From positions 9,349,143 through 9,413,142 of the forward strand of contig NC_079491.1 in NCBI RefSeq assembly GCF_020520425.1: DNA of 64,000 bases, in the 5' to 3' direction. How positions within the stretch are numbered: the first letter of the stretch is position 1; each line of letters opens with the position of its first letter. This stretch comes from Spinacia oleracea (lineage: Eukaryota; Streptophyta; Magnoliopsida; Caryophyllales; Amaranthaceae). The position numbers and the translations under genes were made by a program. Positions 36,216-46,300 of the stretch are shown piece after piece. The notes beneath the pieces are model-generated. The model was not told where the DNA came from and did no database searches. It was given only the letters and a program-made list of their open reading frames with translations.

Positions 36216-37005
36216 CTCCCTCCGTCCCTTAATACTCGCACCGCTTTCTTTTTCGGGTCGTCCCTTAATACTTGCACCGCTTCAATAAATGAATTTTTTT
36301 ACTAATATTATATTATTAATTTCTCACACTTACCTACTAACCCACTCCCTACAAAAAATCATTTAAAAATTCACACTCCCACTACCCCTTACACATTTTC
36401 CACTAACCAATGACGGATCTAGGGGGTGGCCTACCCGGGCCTTGGCCCAACCCATCCCCAGATTTACTACTATGATTAGTCTCTTCAATAAATAGCATAA
36501 GAATATATTGGTGTCGTTGGTAATTTGAAGTGGGGCAATTGTAATTAATGTTTCTTGTGGTCACAAGTTCTATTTTGCCTTTGGACAATATTTTCACTAC
36601 CCTTTGATTTATTCGCCTGCCTTCTGCTTTTTTTTCTTCTTCTATTTCTATGTTGTTTCTATTTCAATTTTGTTTTTGAAATTAGGTTTAAATGAAAATG
36701 GCTGGAATATGGAAAAGCATATAGAATTTCATTGTTCGGCGTTTTAATATTTGCATAACATTTATCATTTAGATTCGATATATGACTAAACGACTAATAT
36801 GGAATATGTTTTATTTTAAAAAAAATCTAACATATGTCCGTTTGATACCGGTCCACCCTATATTATGATCCTGAATCCGTCGCCTCCACGTCTATATTAA
36901 AAAAATACCCCACTATCAACTACCACACATTAAATTAATAAGTCAATTCAAGTGTCTTAACTCCGCACCGGTCAAACCGGTGCGAGTATTAAGGGACGGA
37001 GGGAG
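36216..37005. mobile_element. Stowaway-type MITE interrupted by a second element
   Basis: Termini CTCCCTCCGTCCCTTAATAC and complement with TA flanks (36214-36215, 37006-37007). Arms match the MITE at 6177-6501. The internal sequence is split by a 470-bp insertion at 36412-36881. Confidence 0.8.
36412..36881. mobile_element. Small non-autonomous DNA element nested in the Stowaway MITE
   Basis: Starts GACGGATCTAGG and ends CCTGAATCCGTC, a 12-bp inverted repeat with two mismatches. No coding capacity. The target duplication is not clear, so the superfamily (hAT or other) is open. Confidence 0.55.
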
Positions 37006-37179
37006 TAGAAGACATAAGAAGTGAGCTGACTTATTCTAGAGATGGCCTTACAATTCTAGGAGATCTTGGGGAAATAAGAGAAAGGGGAAATCATATTTCA
37101 TTAACTTTTTACAAAAAGTGAAATATATATTAATGTTCTTTTCATGTAACTAAATGTTCTTAAGGTGCACAATACTCAC

Positions 37180-37415
37180 TGTGCACAATGCTCCACCTTT
37201 TAAATTGCGGTTTGGAATGTTTTAACGATGAGGAAAACGATAGAGTTATCATACTCATTAATCTAGAGGATGACGATATTAATAAGGTTGATTGGACGAT
37301 TACAGTTTTGAGACAATGTGGACATAAACTCCATGTGGATTGTATCGAGACGTGGTTTTTCAACTATAATTTAACTTGTCCTATTTGTTGTGGTCCGATA
37401 ACTAGACAGTTCAAG
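37180..37415 (+). pseudogene. Truncated RING-H2 gene copy
   Basis: Residues NDRVIILINLEDDDINK, TVLRQCGHKLHVDCIETW and FNYNLTCPICCGPITRQFK match the intact copy at 41263-41724. The membrane segment is missing. The first zinc pair (CPIC in the intact gene) is destroyed by a few lost bases (LLNCGLECFNDEEND). The stop used by the intact gene is lost as well, so the frame runs on. Confidence 0.85.
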
Positions 37416-38330
37416 GTATGCCTGAAAGAGGTGTCAATCGGGTCATCGAATGGATTTTGGCTTTACCCATGACATGTCGGTCTATTCATTCGTGTCAAGA
37501 GCGGGCCAAAAGTGTTGGGTTCAGATCGGGTCTATTCGGTTTGGGTCAATTGCAGTTCAAATGTTGTGGGGTCAATTCCAGGTTGGGTCATGTTCGGTTC
37601 GAATCATTTACGGACTAGGTGGAACCTAGTCAAGTTCAAACGGGTTTGGGCATCTCAAACTCGGGTTGGGTTGATTTTGACTCGGGTCATTTCAATTTGA
37701 AAAGATTATGGTCTGATCATACAGTTCCATCCTTCCAGGAAATTAGTTAAAGGCATGAATGGTGATTGTATGTTGATTATGGACACATGTACATGATGAT
37801 TTTTTGTATTTTTTCTCTCTTTGGACACATGTACTATGGTTGAGCATTTGAGCCTAGAGCGATTTAGGCACAAATACAATTCAACAATCCCTAAACCCAC
37901 TCAACCCTACGCACAACTACTTAAAATCAAAGTTGTAATCACAAATTCACAACCACAACGAAAATTAAGCCTTGAGCGACTGACCCGAGCCCTAGCGAGT
38001 AACAACCACAATGCAAACCACCGATTAAAACACGGAAATAATTAAATAAATCAGAAGGATACCGATTACAACCAGTACGCCTCACGCTTTTTTTTTTTTT
38101 TTTTATATTTATTAAGCTAAACGAATAGAGGAGAAATAAGATTATGAATTTAATGCATGATGTTGCTAACTCGAGTTTTCACGATTTTTTTTTTTGGCTT
38201 CATGTTGAAAAAAATAAGCCCGTAAACATGTCAAAAAAGAAGGCCCAATTCTGGCAGCTGTGCAGGCAGTTCATTAGCAACTGAAAACCTAGTTTAAAGC
38301 TAAAGGATCGATTAGTTTTTACCCTAGCTC
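37416..38330 (+). repeat. Non-coding part of the RING/F-box segmental duplication, left copy
   Basis: Matches 41715-42670 in several blocks in the same order: GTTGATTATGGACACATGTAC, ATGGTTGAGC, GGAGAAATAAGATTATGAAT and CGTAAACATGTCAAAAAAGA. Many CGGGTC/GGTTCGG words give a degenerate minisatellite feel at 37440-37690. Confidence 0.75.
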
Positions 38331-38397
38331 TTAAAAATACGGTTGGTTATCAATAATAATCCAATTCACAATTGTATTACAAATTTACAAGTCGAAG

Positions 38398-39645
38398 ATG
38401 AAGAACAAGAGCGGAAACAGGAACAGGAAATTCAAATGGCACAATCAATTGCCGGAGCACAGCTATCTCCCGACGGAGTTGTTAACGGAGGTGTTAGCAA
38501 GGTTGCCGGTGAAAACCCTAATGAAATTCAGGCTTGTCTGTAAACTTTGGTGCTCAATTATCGATTCCTCTGATTTTGTTTCTATGCATCTTAATGTTTA
38601 CAACAAAAACAGTATTCGTCATAATCATGTATTAGTTTTGTTAATGTTTGGCAGTCGTTACGAATTGACAGTTCGTCCAAGTGACGCATCTAGGAAAACT
38701 GCCGAAGTTGGTAGAATTCCTGGGTCATACTTAATTGTTGGAAACTGTAATGGGTTGATGTTGATGAAGTTCTCCCCTTGTATAGCAGTGATCGTATTGT
38801 GGAACCCCTGTATTAGAAAGTCATTGATTCTCCCCACTTGTCCTTTAGAATTACCTGATTATATTTTAGGATTTGCACCCTCTAGTAATGAGTATAAGGT
38901 ACTTGCCTGCAAATTTTCCGGCAGGCATAACTCTGAAAATTTACGGGAGGCGACAATTGCAGTATATTCTCTGAATGATCACCAATGGAGGATTAAACCC
39001 AATTGTTGGACGAATATTTGGCGTGTGGGTCCAGTAGACGTAGTTTATGGTATACAACGTGTTTTCTGTGGAGGGGCTTTGTACTGGATAGGATGTGCAT
39101 CTAATCAACTTCGTATTATCTATGTGGATTTTGAGCTTGAAAAATTCAGCGACATGCAATTGCCAGAGGCTGCTAAAGGAAGTAGTATCGTTGTCAAGTT
39201 TCTTTTCGTCCTCGGTGAATCATTAGCAATGTATGTTATGTCCTGTGAAAGTAGCCGTATATTTGTTATGGAAAAGGATCGTCGTAATAATGTTGATCCG
39301 TGGAGACTTTGGTTTCGTGTTGATCCAGATTTAATTAACTCTCCCTCTCTCTCTCCTTTGAGTAATATATTTATCGATGATGGATACCCATTTTCAAAGA
39401 TTTTGTATGTTGAAGAGAGAAATGAGTTCTTGATGGTTGAAATGATTGAAACGAGTAGGAAGAGAGAGTCGTATCGACTAATATCTTATAACATCAAAAC
39501 TCACCAACTAAAAGAGTTGATGAAACCCCGCAATGACATGTATTTAGATACTTATGTAGAGAGTTTGGTATTGCACAAAGGAATTCAAGGCCGTTTGGTA
39601 TTGCACAAAGGAATTCAAGGCCAGAATTTGACATCCTTCCTCTAA
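38398..39645 (+). CDS. F-box protein with F-box-associated domain, copy 2
   Basis: 415 residues, intronless, paralogue of the gene at 25576. F-box at ~17-55 (SYLPTELLTEVLARLPVKTL, FRLVCKLWCSIIDS); FBA region with GSYLIVGNCNGLM, LWNPCIRKSLILP and GFAPSSNEYKV. Probable SCF substrate adaptor; substrate unknown. Near the C-terminus an exact 30-bp tandem duplication (39563-39592, 39593-39622) repeats the peptide LVLHKGIQGR. Compared with copy 1 the coding sequence has lost four bases just before this point, so the last ~25 residues are new. The frame is otherwise fully open and conserved. Confidence 0.88.
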   Translation: MKNKSGNRNRKFKWHNQLPEHSYLPTELLTEVLARLPVKTLMKFRLVCKLWCSIIDSSDFVSMHLNVYNKNSIRHNHVLVLLMFGSRYELTVRPSDASRKTAEVGRIPGSYLIVGNCNGLMLMKFSPCIAVIVLWNPCIRKSLILPTCPLELPDYILGFAPSSNEYKVLACKFSGRHNSENLREATIAVYSLNDHQWRIKPNCWTNIWRVGPVDVVYGIQRVFCGGALYWIGCASNQLRIIYVDFELEKFSDMQLPEAAKGSSIVVKFLFVLGESLAMYVMSCESSRIFVMEKDRRNNVDPWRLWFRVDPDLINSPSLSPLSNIFIDDGYPFSKILYVEERNEFLMVEMIETSRKRESYRLISYNIKTHQLKELMKPRNDMYLDTYVESLVLHKGIQGRLVLHKGIQGQNLTSFL

Positions 39646-39876
39646 CAAGCCCATTTAGATAATGGGATCGATCACATTCAAAGGTAATATCAAACATCAT
39701 GTCTCTGCTGTAATTTAATTTGTGTAATGTTGTAGCAAAATTAGATTGAAATGGGTTTGATTATTCTGATTGATGAATGTGTGCTAATATTACAAGTATC
39801 AAGTATGTGTGCCAATATTATGGCTGCAATTTAGGCGTATATAATCCCATCAAAATCATATCATATTGATTTGATT

Positions 39877-40420
39877 CACAAATTCTTATTTATATGGGGT
39901 GTACGATAAATATTGTGCACTAAAGCTAAAGTTGACGTAAAATGGTTAAAAGTTACCCTTATATATGTAAAAGTTATCTACTTCGTATTATTTAGTGATA
40001 CTTTTTTTTTTAATAAAAAATATTTTTTCAAAATCATTAATAATATATAAAATTATTCATTTAACACTTTAAAATGTTTATCTATCAACTTTTTTTAATA
40101 ATATAAAAGTTAGAGAAAATTAGGTTAAAGTTAGAGATAACGGGTTAAAGTTATGTTGGTGTACAATAAATTTATTGTACACCAACATGGCTTTTACATA
40201 GTTTTCTCTAATAAATAAAAAGTTGATAGATAAAAATTTGAAAAGGCTAAATGATAAATTTTATATATTTTGAAGAAATATTTTTTATTAAAATGAAAAT
40301 TTTTATCAGTAAAAAATAGATAACTTTTACATATATAAGGGTAACTTTTAAGCATTTTACGTTAACTTTAACCTCGGTGTACAATATTTATCGTACACCC
40401 CATGTAAATAAGAATTTGTG
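39877..40420. repeat. Head-to-head pair of family R repeats forming a 544-bp fold-back
   Basis: Both ends read CACAAATTCTTATTTA... and its complement (39877 and 40420). The centre at ~40155-40190 is a near-perfect palindrome around GTGTACAATAAATTTATTGT. Each half is a family R copy as at 18349 and 55090. One strand could fold into a ~260-bp stem with mismatches. Confidence 0.75.
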
Positions 40421-41262
40421 TCCTAATATTTACAAACTATAAATAAATAGGGGATATATATGGCTAGATATTATACAGAGAATAATATTACATATAATCT
40501 TATTAAATGTAATGGTTTTCTAATCCCGGTGATGAACCGATGACTAACTCACTAATGCTTTCCATGTTTTCTGAAGATAAACAGAAGAGATGACTTGACT
40601 TTGGTGGGGCGTTCTTGTCGATTAAGAGTGCAAAATCTGCCATCTGCATCAGCTTTAGTCGAGCAGCCAGTTACTTTTGGCTTTATAGGATTATAAACAA
40701 CTAGCTTATGAGCTCGTTCAATGAACAAGTAATTATTTAGTGGTTGTTAAGCGATCGTTTAAAGTTCTAATTTTGTTGAGTGATTGTGATTTTAGTGGGT
40801 TGAAAGTTGAAAAAATATACAAATTAGATGGTGGATTAATATCGAGTGTTATATGAATTAAATGGTGAATTGATTTTGAAAATGGAAGATGAATTGGGGT
40901 GTCAAAGTTGTAAAATAATTTGTGAAATAAACAACAAAAGGAAAAATTAGAAGAAAAAAAAAATAAATGAATGGAGGAAAGAGGGGATAACACATGTCAC
41001 ATGTCATCTAATAATCCATAGTCTTCTTTTTTAAATACTACTAGGGTATTGATGTTTTTGAGTTTATTAATTTGACGAATTTCTATTAGATTTAGGATTG
41101 TATTGCAATTTCTAATCGGTTTAGGAAGCTACTTTTTAAAATCACCATGAAAGTTCCTTATATAAACAGAGAAGTACTTGTACTAGTTAATTCATTATAA
41201 TGCTGCTATTCAAACGTTAGGTTTGTCATTGATTTTCTTTCCCTTAATTGTTCTGTTCTACA
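40421..41262. other. Intergenic upstream of the RING-H2 gene
   Basis: AT-rich. ACACATGTCACATGTCATCT at 40990 recalls the palindromic motif at 30768. A candidate TATA (TTATATAAAC, ~41158) lies ~100 bases before the RING start. No other gene seen. Confidence 0.45.
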
Positions 41263-41724
41263 ATGGTGACTATTAATCCCTCTATTGAATTATATATCAT
41301 AACGGTACCGCCGTTCATAGTAGTAGCTATTCTTTTTATATTTTTCATAGTGTACTTGATAATTATCGGTTACCGCCAGGAAATTTCTTTCTTTCTTTAT
41401 CTTTGGAAAAACGGACCATTGATGCTAGACCACATCGGCGACGGCGACGGCGACGACTACTATAATCATACGATTATTGATATTTCTATGAGTTGTTTGA
41501 AGTGTCCGATTTGTTTGGAAAGTTTTGACGATGAACAAAACGATAGAGTTATCATACTCATTAATCTAGAAGATGACGATGATAGTAAGGTTGATAGGAC
41601 GATTACGGTTTTGAGACAATGTGGACATAAATTCCATACAGATTGTCTTGAGACGTGGTATTTCAACTATAATTTGACTTGTCCTATTTGTCGCGGTCCG
41701 ATTACTAGACAGTTCAAAGCATAA
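41263..41724 (+). CDS. Membrane-anchored RING-H2 finger protein, ATL-like E3 ubiquitin ligase candidate
   Basis: 153 residues from the ATG at 41263. A hydrophobic segment at ~9-36 (IITVPPFIVVAILFIFFIVY) is a single transmembrane helix. An acidic Asp/Gly stretch (GDGDGDD) follows. The RING-H2 domain is at ~85-150: CPICLESF, CGHKFHTDC and CPICRGPI give C-x2-C...C-x-H-x2-H-x2-C...C-x2-C. Ligase activity follows from the family. The loop between the first and second zinc pairs is longer than usual for ATL and rich in Asp. The usual ATL GLD motif is not present. The paralogous fragment at 37180 is broken. Confidence 0.85.
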   Translation: MVTINPSIELYIITVPPFIVVAILFIFFIVYLIIIGYRQEISFFLYLWKNGPLMLDHIGDGDGDDYYNHTIIDISMSCLKCPICLESFDDEQNDRVIILINLEDDDDSKVDRTITVLRQCGHKFHTDCLETWYFNYNLTCPICRGPITRQFKA

Positions 41725-42670
41725 ATGGAGTAGAGTTGTCAAATTTGGTCTATCGTATGGATTTTGGGTTGATCTACGACATATCAGGTCTATTTGGTTC
41801 GCGTCAAGTGCGGGTCAAAAGTTGTCGGGTTCAGATCAGGTTTTGATCGGGTCTATTTGGTTCGGTCAATTTCAGGTCGGTTATAAACAGTTCAGGTGAA
41901 ACCCACATAGGATTCCAAACGAGTTTGTACGGGTCAAACTCGGGACCGGTCGATTCAACAGCGGCCATATCGGTTCGAAAAGATTCTGGTCGGATCAATA
42001 CAGTTCCAGGCCTATTTCAACCCGATTACTAAACAGTTAAGGATATGAGTGGTAATTATATGTTGATTATGGACACATGTACACGATGTTTTCGTATTTT
42101 TTTAAAAAAGAAAATTCAATTGTGAGTTACTCCGTAGTGCACGTACCATTTCCTTTATGTTGCAAGCAAATTATTTTATTTTATTTGTTGCAAGCAATTT
42201 TACATTTTTACTTAAACAGGAATGGGCTTATTTCGGTATTTGTTAGATTTGGTCCCTTTTCTGCTACTATGGTTGAGCCTAGAGCAACTTAGGCACAATT
42301 CAACAATTCCTAAACCCACCCAACCCCCATGCGCACAACTAATTAAAATCAAAGCTGCCTGGAGAAGACAGTAATGTTCACCTTGTTCACTGGCTCGCGG
42401 ACTCCTTTCACTCGACTGGAGGGGAAAAGAAAGGAAAAAAAAAAAAAACCTATGCGGCTACGTCTCACGGTTGTTTATTTATTATTATTAATATTATTAT
42501 TTTTAAATATGTTCTTAGGCTAAACGAATACAGGAGAAATAAGATTATGAATTTAATGATAATGCTAAACACGACTAAAAAAATCAGACCGTAAACATGT
42601 CAAAAAAGAAGGCGCAATCCGGCAGCCGTGCAGGCAGTTCATAAGCATCTGAAAACCTAGTTAGAGCTAA
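41725..42670 (+). repeat. Non-coding part of the RING/F-box segmental duplication, right copy
   Basis: Counterpart of 37416-38330. Here no F-box gene follows; similarity fades near 42670, just where copy A leads into the F-box gene. Confidence 0.75.
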
Positions 42671-43381
42671 AATAACAACATTAAGAAAGACGAGGGAATC
42701 CAGCATATGTGCATGGTTATAAAGGGAGCAACAAGGGCAAAAGAATTACAAGTAGTATCTATCGCGTTATAAAGTTACAAATACGCCCTTAAACGGGGAG
42801 TAGGAGGAGGGGGGTTGAATTACAACAAGGTATTCCCCAGCTCAGCTCCCTTATAATAAGACACACACAATTTTATAAACCAACCAACCCAGCCAACCCC
42901 AACTACATACTATTTAGTACTTACTACATAATAATAGATTACTTTCGTCCGTCCCAGTCAACAAAAATTTAAGAACAGGGCTCTTAATCTAGGATGGAAC
43001 CTTGGTTGCCGCGAATTTGGTTAACAAGAAGAAGCTATTGTACACTAAACATACTCACTCTCCCAACAAATTTTTGCCCATCTCTGTCAAAACCCCCCAG
43101 TAGATATACCAAGTTACAGACCCTCTGAAAAATTACTGACTACTCAAATCTACAACTCTGCAAATTCTGGAGTGATATTGCACAACTAACAGGAATCCCT
43201 CAACAAGTATGTATTCCCATTCAACAATATCCTCGACAGTGAACGTAGAACTGAATATCCTCCTCCGTGGACCTTCATGGGCTAGACCAGACCGTGAACT
43301 TCATAATTTCCTTATATGATACAACTACTAACCACCCTAGAAAAGGAGAAAAAGGTAAAAACAAAAGAAATATCATCTAGT
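42671..43381. other. 3' untranslated region and downstream flank of the DDR4-like gene
   Basis: No open frame of note. Possible extra terminal exon cannot be excluded because the coding exon ends at AAAG|GTGAGT. Confidence 0.4.
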
Positions 43382-46300
43382 CTACTCACCTTTCTGATCA
43401 TCATCATCATCCTTCAGTAAAGCACTGGGCCCATCATCAAAACCGGAACCAGGTGCTAGTTCATTCAGATCAAGATACCCCCTTGTTGCTTCAATCCTCC
43501 TCTCAGGATCATTTTGCTTCGGACTTTCAGACTTAGCCAAGGGTTCGGGTTCGGGTTCGTTATCATAATTCTCCACAGCCATGGGAGCGGACTCACTACC
43601 AACTCCTTTTTCCTGTTGCTCTTCTTCTTCTTCCTCGTTGCCCTCATCAGAGTCCTGACTTTCTGACGAGTACCCTGCATTATCAAGTGCATGCAAATTC
43701 GCCTTCCCTTTTTTCGTGGATGTCTCGGTTTCAGAGTCAGACAGCTCGTACGTGCGGTAATCAATACGGTTCCTAGTAGCCCGATTGCTACGCCTCAAAC
43801 CCGAGTCGTCTATGTCATCAACTGACCTTATTTTAGTTCCTCTACGGCTCCGGGTCCGGCCCTCGGGTTTCTTAAACCTTCCTCTTGGTTGGTCACTATC
43901 TTCACTGTTATTACTCACCGAATCATCTTCTTCCTCTTCTTCTTCATCCACCCCGTTTTCATCACTCCATTGGTATTCCTCATCCCCTTCACCTTCAGAG
44001 CTGCTTGTTTGTCTCTTTTTCTGTTTACGCTGCTGCATATATGCCTCATCATACACCGCTTCCCCAACTATATCGTCATCACTGTAAAAGTATTCCTCGT
44101 CATTGTCTGAAACCGCTTCAACAAACTCTTTTTCTGAGTATCTCTGAGGTCTCTGTCTCCTCCGGTTACTAAATATATCACAAGTATATGTATAACGTTG
44201 TCAGATAAACAAATCATTGCTGTGAATTAAAAAGAACTGAAGTAAAAAGAATCTAACCCGCGATCCAACGGCTCAGAGTTGTGGTCTACATCCATTTCAT
44301 CATAATCAACTGGAGATGGGGGACTAAATGACACATGCAGAGAGGAGTTTGAAGAGCCATTCCATCTGCCGTTGGTGGACGGTTCAGGCTTCATAACTTC
44401 TCTTTTAACTCCGGGCTCTGGAGATGGCTGTTTGCGCCTAAATTCAGAGATATGCAAGATAATTAAACCAGTCAGAATAAAACAGATGGAATTTCTTGAC
44501 AATTACAAAGCCAGAATTCTTATGTATAATCCAAAAGAAATTCCATACTTGGTAGTCTTGATAGCCTCATTGATTGAACGATCGAAATCATCTGCATAAG
44601 AGTTCAATTAAACCACTTAGTCTTTAAGACAGAACCAATAAAACAGCATGGAATATTGCATGATTGTTGGGTCATACGATAAGAGGTAGAAGAAGCAAAC
44701 AATAATACAGTGTCAGATAACAGCTCTATTACTACAAAAGCAGCAACACCCAACAGGCAAGGTGGAGTATATTGGAAATTATCACAAACTACCTAGAGCC
44801 AACAAAAACCACCTTATCTATGCATACAGCTTAAGTTCTCCTAATAACATCCTCCGTATTATTGTGTTCAAAACTTGTATTTTGTTAATTTAAGTTGCAA
44901 ATTTCCAATATCAGCAGTTCATCAAATACTATAAGGAAACTTTTATCAAATTGTAAAGTTGGTCCTCAAATTCGAATTACAACATTACCTTTGGGGAAAA
45001 TAGGGTATATCTATATCAAGTCCAGCAACCAAAAGCTGGAATCTTATAACCTTCCATAAATCATTTATACATATCACTAACTGTCTCCTACCCCTCCGGC
45101 CAACAACTGATGTGATGTCTGGGCATGAGGAACAGAACCATACTTTTCATCCTTCTAAGGTTATCCTAATGATTTACTTCGTATATGTTTAGAGTCCCTA
45201 AAAACTATTGCAAGTCTTTGGCATCCTAGAACTCTTGTACACCTCACCAACATCATAGTACAGAATGTAATGTACGGTAAAATGTCCATCGTCTTAAAGC
45301 AAAAGCATCCAGGAAAGTACTTAAAATGTTTTTACCAAATGTGTAATGCATCTAGGAGTCTAGGAGAGTAATTAATGTTCTTACCAAACGTGTAAGTAAC
45401 AGGTTTCCTGTCACGAAGGGAGCGGCCCCCAGCAAGTCCATCCATTACGAAATTATCCAGAAGAAGAGCTTGCCGTTGCTGCTTTTTCAGCATTTTTTCT
45501 TTTCTCTGTTCAGAGAGAGAGAGAGGGAAACAGAACAGAAAACAACGCAGCGGAACATAAGCACATCCAGGTTAATTTGAAGGAATCGGTACGAACGTCC
45601 CATTCATGAAAGCTAAAACCAGCTGTGGAATTAAGTATTACCGAAGAACAAACAATTTTACCTTGTGAATCTTCTCGATCTCAGGAAGCATATCATTCTT
45701 TAACTTCTTTCCAAGGGAAGCTTCTGTCCTGTTCTTGCTTGTGAAAAGCTTCTCCTGCAGACAGACACATGGAAATTAGTTTTCTCATAAACTTGATGGC
45801 AAATCCCACCCAAAATTCAGTAACACTATACATTGATTACACTCATATCAATTATCACAGATTCTTTTCCCAGCAACAACAATAATTCTAACAGAATAAA
45901 AGGCTGCATACAACTCGAGGATCAGCAGATTGCATTAGACTAATTTCAGAGTAATTTATGACTGGGGAGGTCAACTCTTCTGAATGAAAGACAAAGAACA
46001 GAGAGAAAAGAAAACAATTGTTAATCCTACATTTCTGAATGAAAGACAAAGAATAGAAAGGAAAAAATAATCATTAATCAACAGATACAACCTATATAGG
46101 TTACCATATCCTACATTTAAAATCAGTTACACTCTGGAAGACAAGCAAAATATATATACCATGACTCTTGTGTCTTGTCTCCTTTGAAGGCCAATCCTAC
46201 ATGGGCTCCAACTAAATACAAATTCAAGAGAACACGATTCCTCAACTCCACGCCATAAGACTTTAATGCTCTAAAGTGCTTACGGTGTCATTCTACAGGT

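Noticed and set aside
25576-41724. F-box and RING genes as one dedicated ubiquitin-ligase system
   Set aside because: SCF and single-chain RING ligases are separate classes, and the arrangement is explained by tandem duplication.
43785-44172. Plus-strand frames opposite the last DDR4-like exon
   Set aside because: Shadows of the acidic Glu/Asp-rich coding exon.
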